42,879 nucleotides of DNA, taken from positions 1 through 42,879 of IMG/VR virus record IMGVR_UViG_3300043256_000161; one strand, 5' to 3'. The translations under genes were made by a program, and so were the position numbers. The notes under the pieces are model-generated. The model did not search any database. It saw only the letters and a list, made by a program, of their open reading frames with translations, and had not been told where the DNA came from. Position 1 is the stretch's first letter; each line of letters starts with the position of its first letter. This DNA comes from a virus. Of this stretch, positions 14,417 through 20,519 are shown in pieces.

Positions 14417-15093
14417 TCCCCTCCATTTCGATATGGGCTCAACTCCACAATGACCTTCTTCTCCGGCCCCCGCTCCCACTTCGGCTCCGCTATCTTTAGC
14501 TTGTCGTGGGAGTCGTCCTCCAGCACACCCACCTCGACAAAGGCGTCAAAACACGGTTTTAGCATCGCCAAAAAATTATCCGTATCACGTCGCCGATCAT
14601 CAACCACCATAAACGTCACCTGGGCCTGAACGGGCGCGGCCAAGCGTGCCTCCGCACAAACGATCTTCTCTGGCATCCGCCGTCGCCGGTCATGCCATTT
14701 CGCAACAATGATCCACCCACAGTCTTCTCGATACTCCCGCCTTACCCGCGCTAGCGTCCGCCAATGCACCCTCGCGTTCGGGGACAATTCCTTTGGAGGC
14801 CAAGGGAACTCATATTTACTCACCTTTGCTTTCCTCATGGGCTTTATAGGCTCAGACCAGCGTGGGTCTCTCGTGGCGGCACCATCTTTCTTTCGCGCAG
14901 ATCGCCACGGCCCACCTTGCCCTAGTTTTCGCCACTGCTCCTCACAAACTGGATTCTGGCATTCCCACTCCCAAAACTCGTCGGCATCGATTGGAGGAGG
15001 GTCTGCTTCTGTGTGACTGGCAAACTGGGCCTTCCTGCCAGTCGGCTTGAGGGTATCTTGGTGGCAGTTAGGGCACCAATTAGGACTCTTCAT
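14413..15093 (-). CDS. RusA-type Holliday-junction resolvase with N-terminal zinc ribbon
   Basis: A 226-aa protein. Residues 96-220 match the RusA fold: LSPNARVHWR (103-112), a beta strand, then RRRDTDNFLAMLKPCFDAF (about 167-185) with Asp170 and Asp172, and LEDDSHDKL (191-199) with Asp193/194. These acidic residues are the metal-binding, catalytic ones in RusA. It would cut four-way junctions during phage recombination or debranch DNA before packaging. Residues 7-50 hold CPNC and C..C pairs, an added zinc ribbon not found in E. coli RusA. It overlaps the upstream gene by 14 bases. Confidence 0.85.
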   Translation of the reverse strand: MKSPNWCPNCHQDTLKPTGRKAQFASHTEADPPPIDADEFWEWECQNPVCEEQWRKLGQGGPWRSARKKDGAATRDPRWSEPIKPMRKAKVSKYEFPWPPKELSPNARVHWRTLARVRREYREDCGWIIVAKWHDRRRRMPEKIVCAEARLAAPVQAQVTFMVVDDRRRDTDNFLAMLKPCFDAFVEVGVLEDDSHDKLKIAEPKWERGPEKKVIVELSPYRNGGE

Positions 15094-15280
15094 CCCACAC
15101 TCGTTCTTGCTGATACTTAACCGGCACGCTCTGTAGCGTCTCCTTTATGTTGAAGCTGTAGAAGTCGCCGTTGGAGTACCACTTCACACGCCCACACTTC
15201 AGACAACCCGCGACGGACTCAGGGCCGTCCGGCGGCGCAATCCTGTCGTGGTGGATGCAAGGCGGGGCTTCGGTTGTCAT
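15080..15280 (-). CDS. Zinc-binding protein (66 aa)
   Basis: A 66-aa protein with CIHHD and CLKC (about 26-29), a likely Cys/His zinc site. The ATG at 15280 overlaps the lysozyme gene's TGA; another ATG two codons upstream is possible. Function unknown. Confidence 0.65.
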   Translation of the reverse strand: MTTEAPPCIHHDRIAPPDGPESVAGCLKCGRVKWYSNGDFYSFNIKETLQSVPVKYQQERVWDEES

Positions 15281-15888
15281 TGCCATCTACACGCCGGCCA
15301 CGGGCTTGTGTTCACTCCACCCCCCGATAATTCCCAGGCGACGAGGGTGTTGTTACGCGGCTCCTTAAGCCAGTCAGCTCCGTAGCCGTGGCCGAGCCAC
15401 ACTTGAAACAGACCCACATAACGGCCTCCATATCCAACGGCGTATGGTCGCAAGCCGCTCTCGCAATAGGCCACACCGATCCAGTAGGCGCATCCTTGCG
15501 GCCAGTCGAAGGAGCAGATGATGCCCCGAAGTGCCGCACCACTGTCCCTTGAGCCTTCTTCCTCCGATCCCGCTGCTCTTGTCGCCAAGCTTTCTTGGCT
15601 AGGAGTCGGTGTACGTCTTGGTGAGGGCAGAACAGGTGAAGGAAGCGGAACAAGGCGCGCATCAGCTAGTACCCAATAGGGGGAAACGGCTCCGCTTCCT
15701 TCAGAAACTTCGCTTGCTTGTCCTTTGGAAGCTGCTTGAATAGAAACATGACTATATCCGCCAAGCTCACCATCTTCTCGCCCGATTCCGTCTCGAACGT
15801 TATCGCTGTAACCATCATTCTCTCCCCTCAGCCCCAGCACCAGCCCCACAATCATCCCCGCCGTGAGGCAGGCCAGAAGCCACTTAAT
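15277..15888 (-). CDS. Membrane-anchored lysozyme/transglycosylase-like enzyme
   Basis: The C-terminal ~80 residues carry a lysozyme-like muralytic domain: AYCESGLRPYAVG with the catalytic Glu, YVGLFQVW, then NNTLVAWELSGGG and a terminal W.AC.W. The frame stays open upstream through a Pro/Ser-rich linker (PLPSPVLPSPRRTPTPS) to a hydrophobic segment (KWLLACLTAGMIVGLVLGL) that would be a signal-anchor. An ATT codon at 15888-15886 overlaps the upstream TAA and follows GAAGG at proper spacing; the first ATG (15855) cuts the anchor in half. Another frame inside this gene also looks coding (15666-15818), so the true N-terminus is uncertain. Confidence 0.6.
   Translation of the reverse strand: MKWLLACLTAGMIVGLVLGLRGENDGYSDNVRDGIGREDGELGGYSHVSIQAASKGQASEVSEGSGAVSPYWVLADARLVPLPSPVLPSPRRTPTPSQESLATRAAGSEEEGSRDSGAALRGIICSFDWPQGCAYWIGVAYCESGLRPYAVGYGGRYVGLFQVWLGHGYGADWLKEPRNNTLVAWELSGGGVNTSPWPACRWQ
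15666..15818 (-). CDS. Embedded small protein (50 aa)
   Basis: A 50-aa frame inside the linker region of the lysozyme gene in another reading frame. It encodes a plausible folded protein: a beta strand (TAITFETESGE) then amphipathic helices (SLADIVMFLFKQLPKDKQAKFLKEA). A strong GGGGAGAG ribosome site precedes the ATG pair. It looks more gene-like than the overlapping lysozyme linker, so either the two truly overlap or the lysozyme starts later than proposed. Confidence 0.5.
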   Translation of the reverse strand: MMVTAITFETESGEKMVSLADIVMFLFKQLPKDKQAKFLKEAEPFPPIGY

Positions 15889-16045
15889 GTGGTGTGGCCT
15901 TCTCCATCAGTAAGAGCGTTATCTTCGCCAAGCTGTCGCAGTGGATGCAGCGAATGCTATCCACGGTGTCGTCATCCAAGCGCAACCGCACAACCCACGT
16001 AGTTCCACCGCAGGGACACTTCAGCTTGCCAAAGGCTTTCGGCAT
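15884..16045 (-). CDS. Zinc-ribbon protein (53 aa)
   Basis: A 53-aa protein with CPC (10-12) and CIHC (33-36) around a beta-rich spacer. A GGAGGGTGA ribosome site precedes two adjacent ATGs; the second (16045) is chosen on spacing. The TAA overlaps the proposed ATT start of the lysozyme. Confidence 0.7.
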   Translation of the reverse strand: MPKAFGKLKCPCGGTTWVVRLRLDDDTVDSIRCIHCDSLAKITLLLMEKATPH

Positions 16046-16056
16046 CATTCACCCTC

Positions 16057-16070
16057 CCATCACGATATGC
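16057..16070. repeat. Palindromic element CCATNWCGWNATGG, early-operon copy
   Basis: CCATCACGATATGC, one mismatch to consensus. It lies in the 115-bp gap before the 53-aa zinc-ribbon gene, 8 bases from a separate hairpin. Confidence 0.5.
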
Positions 16071-16077
16071 ACCAACT

Positions 16078-16107
16078 TTCTCGTGAGATTGAAAATCGAA
16101 ACGAGAA
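16078..16107. promoter_or_regulatory. Nested inverted repeat
   Basis: TTCTCGT and ACGAGAA pair (7 bp). The loop holds a second small pair, GATT/AATC. It lies in the only sizeable gap (16046-16160) of this operon segment, with no U-tract. A minus-strand TATAAC about 25 bases upstream could be a -10, but no good -35 accompanies it. Confidence 0.4.
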
Positions 16108-16160
16108 ATTGGCTATTACCGTACGTACCGTTATAAGCAAGTCCATACCTAGTAACAGAA

Positions 16161-16544
16161 TTACGCACCGTTTCTGTCTCTGAGTCTGTTTTCTGTATCT
16201 GTATCTGGGGGTGTTTCTGTAACGTTTCCTGTAACACCCTTACGGTGTTTCTTTACGCGGGGGGTAACGTTGTCACTGGTGAACTGCCGGCCGTTCCAGT
16301 TGTGGGGAACCAGACCTGTAGGAGTCCTATCGAATAGGCCAGCACGACTCAAGGCAGCCATGTCTAAATCAACACGCGTACGCCCCATGCGCAGCGCGTA
16401 GGCAACCTGAGACACTGGAGGCACAACCCCTTTGTTCTTCGCAGCTAGGCAGAGCACGTTTATCCAGAGCTTGAAGAGCCGCGCTGGCAAGGTTTGCACC
16501 TTCGGGTCTTCCGCCACTTCGTAGTAGAACCGAAACCACTTCAC
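16161..16544 (-). CDS. Phage replication protein, DnaD/winged-helix type
   Basis: A 127-aa protein opening KWFRFYYEVAEDPKVQTL, the typical start of phage replisome-organiser N-terminal winged-helix domains. About residues 20-75 form the winged helix (PPVSQVAYALR...LSRAGLF), followed by HNWNGRQFTSDN and an Arg/Lys patch. The C-terminus ends in a PPDTDTE block, as seen in longer members before a C-terminal helicase-loader domain that is absent here. It probably marks the origin or recruits host replication proteins. The GTG start directly follows the upstream TAA with AAAGG at 10 bases. Confidence 0.75.
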   Translation of the reverse strand: MKWFRFYYEVAEDPKVQTLPARLFKLWINVLCLAAKNKGVVPPVSQVAYALRMGRTRVDLDMAALSRAGLFDRTPTGLVPHNWNGRQFTSDNVTPRVKKHRKGVTGNVTETPPDTDTENRLRDRNGA

Positions 16545-16694
16545 TTACCGCGCACCTTTGTTGCAGGGCTGGCTACGCTGCGCGCTGCACCCGCGCCGAC
16601 ACTTCTCACACCGAGGCGCGACGTTGCTACCCCTGAGAGGCCAGGGACACGGTTCCCCGCAACAGATGCAGAGCCGGTCAGTGTAGGTTGTCAC
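16545..16694 (-). CDS. Cys-rich zinc protein (49 aa)
   Basis: A 49-aa protein with nine Cys: CICC...C, then CEKC..GC...C, probably two zinc sites, on a basic background. The GTG start at 16694 overlaps the end of the 82-aa gene by 17 bases. Function unknown. Confidence 0.65.
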   Translation of the reverse strand: MTTYTDRLCICCGEPCPWPLRGSNVAPRCEKCRRGCSAQRSQPCNKGAR

Positions 16695-16926
16695 GCCTTT
16701 GTCCGCCCCATTTCTTTGCCATGCCTGGATGTCGGCTATGCATCTTCAGGGCAGCGGCTCTCATGCCAGCACTTATAAGCGCCTCCCCCTCTGCCCCCTC
16801 AATACACCACCGGACACACACCTCCCCCTCTTTTGTTACCTTACTCCCTTCCATGAACCGCATGAAGACTCGCGGCTGGCCCCAGGGGATATGGCGCTTA
16901 CATTCGCTACAGTAGGTGTGGGTCAT
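16678..16926 (-). CDS. Zinc-finger protein (82 aa)
   Basis: An 82-aa protein with CSEC (6-9) and C37/C41 as probable zinc ligands, then a helical region ending in basic residues. The ATG overlaps the stop of the winged-helix gene (ATGA). No family recognised. Confidence 0.7.
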   Translation of the reverse strand: MTHTYCSECKRHIPWGQPRVFMRFMEGSKVTKEGEVCVRWCIEGAEGEALISAGMRAAALKMHSRHPGMAKKWGGQRRDNLH

Positions 16927-17144
16927 CGCCCGTTCCTACGTCGCCAAAAATACGCCTTCCTACCCTGTTCGGTCTGCCCTTCAACCATCTCAATCAATCC
17001 CTCTGCCTCAGCAGCCCAAAGGTGCCCGATAGCCGTCTGGAAAGTAACACCAGCCTGCCCAGCTATCTCTTTCGCCATGATGCAATCGCATCCCACCTGA
17101 GCCAATACAGCCTCTCTTGCAGACCGCGCAGAGAACTTGCTCAT
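16923..17144 (-). CDS. Small winged-helix DNA-binding protein (73 aa)
   Basis: A 73-aa protein: helices (SAREAVLAQV), an HTH (AKEIAGQAGVTFQTAIGHLWAA), then a wing-like hairpin ending KAYFWRRRNG. This is the layout of a minimal winged-helix regulator. The start at 17144 is chosen because it overlaps the HNH gene's TGA; an upstream in-frame start at 17162 would lie inside that gene. It could regulate the early operon. Confidence 0.7.
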   Translation of the reverse strand: MSKFSARSAREAVLAQVGCDCIMAKEIAGQAGVTFQTAIGHLWAAEAEGLIEMVEGQTEQGRKAYFWRRRNGR

Positions 17145-18052
17145 CGCTGCTCTCCTAGCCAATCAAGGAAGAAATCAATTGCTTCGGTATAGGTAGACCG
17201 TGGCGGCTCAGGATAGCCATTAAGGAACTGCTCTGCCTTAGAAAGCAGCTCCTCTAGCATCCAGCGCTGGGTGCTCTTGGATGGGCCGTGCACCTGACGC
17301 CGAAACTCCGCGACCGACCATCCCTCGTCCTCGCACTCTTTCAACCTAAGCACTTGGTCTTCGCGGAGCAGTTGGTAGACCACGACGTGGTGGGAGTAGC
17401 GTAGGTTCCCATTTCGATATGGCGGCGGGATGGCCGCGCAGACACGCAGAATGTTCGCCAGGGATTCGTGGACGTAGCCGAAGTCAGAGAGGTACTGCTC
17501 CGCCTCTTCGCCCAACTCCGCTATCCAGGCGTTCCCCGTGTCGCCCGCGATCCACTGGCGGTTCCACTCCGCGTTCTTTATGTCCTGGGCGATTGCTACG
17601 CGCTGTTCGTGGGTTAGCCCAGCGCTGGGTGCTGCCGCCGAGGAGGGTTGAGGGGGCGGAGGCTGAGGATCATCCGCGCCCCTAGACAACAGGGCCTCAG
17701 CACCCTCGTCCGCTCCCCCCTCAGCAGCAGCACTCAGAACTGGATCGCTTTCCTCCTTGCTCAGTAGGACTCGCTCTACTACGGTTTTCCCATGCAGGTC
17801 GAAGTAGACGTAGGTCAGTCCGCGAGGAAGGTCAAGAATGTCATCAGAGCACTCGTGCAGCGTCACCATCTCGTGGTGAAAATGGCAGAGCGCGACTACA
17901 TTTAGTGGGTCGTCTCGTCGCTCCTTTGAGCCTCCCATGCCCCGCGACTTGACATGATGGTGCTCAATCGTGTTGTTCTGGCAGACAAAGCAGCGGTGCC
18001 AGTCAGGATCAGACGGCGCGGGACAGTAGGAGACGGTGCAGAGAGCGGTCAC
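17141..18052 (-). CDS. HNH nuclease fused to a ParB-like C-terminal region
   Basis: A 303-aa protein. Residues ~20-65 form an HNH/beta-beta-alpha-metal site: CFVC, EHHHVKSRGMGG, then NVVALCHFHH. A Pro/Ala-rich linker (about 115-145) leads to a C-terminal region with NILRVCAAIP, LRYSHHVVVYQL, and EGWSVAEFRRQVHG. This recalls the HTH part of ParB/KorB-like or DUF3102-like proteins. It may be a site-directed nuclease for recombination, packaging or host-DNA attack. The GTG at 18052 is chosen for its GTGA overlap; an ATG lies eight codons upstream at 18076. Confidence 0.75.
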   Translation of the reverse strand: MTALCTVSYCPAPSDPDWHRCFVCQNNTIEHHHVKSRGMGGSKERRDDPLNVVALCHFHHEMVTLHECSDDILDLPRGLTYVYFDLHGKTVVERVLLSKEESDPVLSAAAEGGADEGAEALLSRGADDPQPPPPQPSSAAAPSAGLTHEQRVAIAQDIKNAEWNRQWIAGDTGNAWIAELGEEAEQYLSDFGYVHESLANILRVCAAIPPPYRNGNLRYSHHVVVYQLLREDQVLRLKECEDEGWSVAEFRRQVHGPSKSTQRWMLEELLSKAEQFLNGYPEPPRSTYTEAIDFFLDWLGEQR

Positions 18053-18363
18053 GGCCCCTGCCCCGTTCTCACCCATTCAGCCCCGCGCTCAAATGCCGTT
18101 TGGGCTTCGGCGGGGTCGTCGGTTTCAACATCAGTTATCAAAGGGCCATAACCCTGCGGCAAGTTCATTTCTGGATGGAATCCAAGCCAAGAGCCACTTC
18201 GCCTAGTGAGGCTGGTAAAAACTATAAATCTCGGCGAGCCAAGATGGCTGCAAGGCTTGCGATCAATGAACCAAGCTCGGCGGCCATCAAAGCAGGCCAG
18301 TTGTAGGCACGGCGGCAGGCCCTCTGCGGGTGCGCGGACGTTGCTCACAACGGGGTCACTCAC
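18049..18363 (-). CDS. Hypothetical protein (104 aa)
   Basis: A 104-aa mixed alpha/beta protein of unknown function with a C-terminal helical acidic segment (DDPAEAQTAFERGAEW). The GTG start overlaps the preceding TGA and its own stop overlaps the HNH gene's GTG. It sits between the 235-aa protein and the nuclease. Confidence 0.75.
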   Translation of the reverse strand: MSDPVVSNVRAPAEGLPPCLQLACFDGRRAWFIDRKPCSHLGSPRFIVFTSLTRRSGSWLGFHPEMNLPQGYGPLITDVETDDPAEAQTAFERGAEWVRTGQGP

Positions 18364-19067
18364 TCGAGCGGCACTTCCTCTGGCTCAGCGAAACTCATTC
18401 CCTGGTACTCCGCCACCAGTTCCCGCATGATCTCCGCCGTGTCCTCTGGCAAGGGAGAGCCAGCCTTGAAGGTAATGGCGAACGCCGACCCCTTGGGGTA
18501 CTTCCGCTTCTCCGACCCGATGATGGTGGTGATGGAGTAAGCTGCGGTTCCCTGGCGCTGGCCTCTGGTGATGTAGCGCTTCCAGTCCCCACGACTCGCC
18601 CCGCCGACTCTCAGAAGGAACATCTCTGAGTCGTCCAGATCGTGGCAAAGCAAGCGATAGGAAAACTGACACGCCTGCCCCTTGCCATCCTTACCGCTGC
18701 CTAACGCTGCAAAGGGACAATCCTCACAAATGGGGCCAGTGTGTACCCCGTCCACGATGGCTGGATCACGCGGCTTGAGAGCATCGTCACTAGCACACCG
18801 TGGCCCTGAGTCAAGGTCGTCGCCAAATAAGGCCCGCTCGCGGTTCATCCAGATAATGGCGACGCGCAATTCTGACTTGTAGGAGTCCAACGTCTCATCC
18901 CAGAACTCGCCTGCTTTAGCCGTGTCTCCTCTGCGGGAGACGCCCTGCATAAGCTTCCTAACAGGCAAAACTAGATCGTCCTTGGTAGCCTGATGGAAAG
19001 CATCGTAGGGATCAGGCTCCCTCGTTGCAGGCAGCGTCGTTGCTCTGGGCTCTAGTTCAGTTTCCAT
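18360..19067 (-). CDS. Conserved-looking Cys-containing protein, possibly recombination-associated (235 aa)
   Basis: A 235-aa protein. The N-terminal part has LPVRKLMQGVSRRG and a helical block (EFWDET...SELRVAIIWM). The middle carries Cys residues (CAS, CEDCPFA, C, C) that could form a zinc site, and the C-terminal part is beta-rich (FLLRVGGASRGDWKRYIT; GSAFAITFKAGS). The neighbourhood (HNH, RusA, replication protein) suggests a DNA-metabolism role such as a single-strand annealing or binding factor. I do not recognise the family with certainty. Confidence 0.7.
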   Translation of the reverse strand: METELEPRATTLPATREPDPYDAFHQATKDDLVLPVRKLMQGVSRRGDTAKAGEFWDETLDSYKSELRVAIIWMNRERALFGDDLDSGPRCASDDALKPRDPAIVDGVHTGPICEDCPFAALGSGKDGKGQACQFSYRLLCHDLDDSEMFLLRVGGASRGDWKRYITRGQRQGTAAYSITTIIGSEKRKYPKGSAFAITFKAGSPLPEDTAEIMRELVAEYQGMSFAEPEEVPLE

Positions 19068-19085
19068 TCTTTTCTCCCTTCTCTC

Positions 19086-19271
19086 TCACTCTTTGAGTAG
19101 GCGTTGTTCCAATTTCGTGATGGCGGCGCGGGCTGGGTTGAGCACCTTCAAGACACGCAACTCTTGTACGGGCTCTAGGTTGTCATGATGTTTTCTGGCC
19201 TCAGTCCGCAACAAATCTGCCGCAGCCTCCAGCGCCTCTAGCGCCTCGCGCATTAGCTCTACGTCAGCCAC
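19086..19271 (-). CDS. Helical early protein (61 aa)
   Basis: A 61-aa helical protein with a REALEALEAAADLL block related in style to common phage early proteins. The GTG at 19271 has AAGGAG 9 bases upstream and overlaps the previous gene by only 8 bases. Longer in-frame ATGs (19325, 19361) would overlap a Cys-rich gene by 62-98 bases. Confidence 0.6.
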   Translation of the reverse strand: MADVELMREALEALEAAADLLRTEARKHHDNLEPVQELRVLKVLNPARAAITKLEQRLLKE

Positions 19272-19605
19272 AATAACAGGCTCCTTCACTATGGCATTGT
19301 CCGAGGCAGACACAGGCGCATTCATACTTCCCGTTCCAGCAGCGCTTCCCACAGCGCCCATGTTGTGATGTCCTTTCGGGAATTAAACACTCGCGACTCT
19401 CGCCTTCCCTGCCGCATTTCGAGCACGCCTGCCGCCCAGACAGGGTGACGACGCCGAGCATCGTCATCAACTCGCCTGAGACGGCATGGGGTACGATTCG
19501 GGTTCGGGGTGGCGTGGGGCCGCACTCTGAACAGTGAACCCAGATGGTGTATCTCTTGCCGTAGCGGATGCGGGCTACACAGCCGTTCTCAGCGATGATT
19601 GTCAC
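19264..19605 (-). CDS. Cys-rich metal-binding protein (113 aa)
   Basis: A 113-aa protein with a zinc ribbon (CSEC ... CSKC) in the first two thirds and a dense C-terminal cluster: CGKRC, CACVC, CHSEGACYC. The latter resembles a Cys/His knuckle seen in many phage and actinobacterial small proteins. The GTG start overlaps the TGA of an 18-aa membrane peptide ORF. Confidence 0.6.
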   Translation of the reverse strand: MTIIAENGCVARIRYGKRYTIWVHCSECGPTPPRTRIVPHAVSGELMTMLGVVTLSGRQACSKCGREGESRECLIPERTSQHGRCGKRCWNGKYECACVCLGQCHSEGACYCG

Positions 19606-19658
19606 AGCAGAATCCACATCGCCAGCCCAGGGGCGATGAACAGGAACGCTATCCACAT
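19602..19658 (-). CDS. Possible 18-aa membrane peptide
   Basis: An 18-residue, wholly hydrophobic frame starting at ATG 19658. Its TGA overlaps the next GTG. There is no good ribosome site, and the upstream gene ends 27 bases before, so support is limited to composition and coupling. Confidence 0.35.
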   Translation of the reverse strand: MWIAFLFIAPGLAMWILL

Positions 19659-19684
19659 GATGTGATGGAGGATACGGAGGGGTG

Positions 19685-19930
19685 TCAAGGCTTCTCCTCT
19701 ACTACCTGGTCGTACTGGAGTTGTAGATTGAGCCAGAATTCGTCGCCTGTTCCGAGTGCTTCACCCAACAGCATCGCCGCCACCCGCGTTATCCGATGCC
19801 CACCGTTGACAAGTGCACGGGCGTAGTGCTCGGCGCAATTCATTTCCCGCGCCAAGTCGGAAATTGTCCACTGGCGCTCCTCTAGCTCCTCTTGCAAAAA
19901 TTCACTCGGCGGAAACTTGAGGTCACTCAT
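19685..19930 (-). CDS. HigA/VapI-type XRE antitoxin-like protein
   Basis: An 81-aa protein with the HigA signature: PPSEFLQEELEERQWTISDLA, an XRE helix-turn-helix, then GGHRITRVAAMLLGEALG and FWLNLQLQYD at the C-terminus. In cellular systems HigA neutralises HigB and represses the operon. No HigB toxin lies next to it. It may be an orphan phage antitoxin that blocks host toxin-based defence, or a repressor of early genes. The ATG at 19930 has AAGGAG at good distance. Confidence 0.85.
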   Translation of the reverse strand: MSDLKFPPSEFLQEELEERQWTISDLAREMNCAEHYARALVNGGHRITRVAAMLLGEALGTGDEFWLNLQLQYDQVVEEKP

Positions 19931-19935
19931 AGCCC

Positions 19936-20139
19936 CTACTCCTTCACCCTCTTCTCCAGCCACTCTCGCCCCCTATCCTCTAGCGCCGCCTCAAACTCAG
20001 CGGTCAGTTCTTCAACCCATTTGAGCGGCAGTTCTTCGCAGGGAAGTTCGTCCCAATGTCTCTCCAGGTATGCCATAGCCAACATCCCTATCTCACGCCT
20101 TCCGTGTATCTGCCTGAGAAGTTCGGCTGTAGTATTTAT
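19936..20139 (-). CDS. Helical protein with possible ATA start (67 aa)
   Basis: A helical, charged protein (blocks TTAELLRQIHGRREIG and EELTAEFEAALEDRGREWLE). The frame between the upstream TAA and the first ATG (20085) is protein-like. An ATA codon overlaps that TAA and has GGAGGAGG 7 bases upstream. If only canonical starts are used, the protein is 49 aa from 20085, with a poorer ribosome site. It sits just before the HigA-like gene but does not resemble HigB. Confidence 0.55.
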   Translation of the reverse strand: MNTTAELLRQIHGRREIGMLAMAYLERHWDELPCEELPLKWVEELTAEFEAALEDRGREWLEKRVKE

Positions 20140-20300
20140 CTCGCCGCCTCCTCCATCTCTTCGCGCTCCATCACGTAGCCGCAATCCGCTGTCCCGCAAG
20201 AGCCGCAGAGGTAGCAGATCGCCTCCTCGTCGCACCTGGGGCAGCGCTTCTCCAACGTCTCACGGTCACAGTATCGACACCAATTAGACTTGTCGCTCAT
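20136..20300 (-). CDS. Double zinc-ribbon protein (54 aa)
   Basis: A 54-aa protein with CRYC, CPRC, CYLC..C and a further C, about eight Cys able to bind two zinc ions, then an acidic helical tail. AGGGAG precedes the ATG. It is the first gene after a 219-bp structured gap. Confidence 0.75.
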   Translation of the reverse strand: MSDKSNWCRYCDRETLEKRCPRCDEEAICYLCGSCGTADCGYVMEREEMEEAAR

Positions 20301-20519
20301 CTCATCTCCCTAATGGAGCCCACGAACGGCTGAGTTCCCAGGCTTCGTTGCTATTCATGAGCCCCATAAGAGGCAGGAGAGGACGGGGGAGCCGAACCCC
20401 TCCTGCTGCCATCACGAAATGCCCGCCTCCTTTCTACTCAATTCACCCAGCACGGCTCTCGTCTGGGGGTGCAGAGACGAGCCGTGCCCCGTTAGGGGAA
20501 AACGTGCTCGGGGAACGAG
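20301..20519 (-). ncRNA. Structured intergenic region (candidate non-coding RNA or leader)
   Basis: No solid gene is seen in these 219 bases. There are three stems: GCACGGCTCTCGTCT (20450-20464) pairs with AGACGAGCCGTGC (20475-20487) with a 2-base bulge; CCCC/GGGG (20487-20498); and GGCAGGA with TCCTGC..CC around an inner GGGG/CCCC (about 20371-20410). One dispersed palindrome copy lies at 20409-20422. A 37-codon minus-strand frame after AAAGGAGG is possible but its composition looks random. An mRNA leader, processing site or small RNA are all open. Confidence 0.4.
20409..20422. repeat. Palindromic element CCATNWCGWNATGG, copy in structured gap
   Basis: CCATCACGAAATGC, one mismatch to consensus, inside the 219-bp structured non-coding region. 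Confidence 0.5.

Noticed and set aside
15312-15662. 116-codon frame overlapping the lysozyme catalytic domain
   Set aside because: Its first ~45 codons look plausible but the rest lies over the conserved lysozyme domain in another frame and the ribosome site is weak. Kept only as part of the overlap finding.
16049-16237. 62-codon minus-strand frame after the replication gene
   Set aside because: It overlaps the replication gene's 3' end and runs through the hairpin and palindrome gap; composition does not look like a protein.
18385-18672. Alternative minus-strand frames inside the 235-aa gene
   Set aside because: The 235-aa frame has coherent Cys pattern, strong ribosome site and coupled neighbours; the alternatives have Ser/Arg/His-rich shadow composition.
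20372-20440. tRNA-like T-arm (GGGGTTCGGCTCCCC) on the minus strand
   Set aside because: No matching acceptor stem, D-arm or anticodon arm can be built at the right spacing; treated as part of a structured non-coding region.
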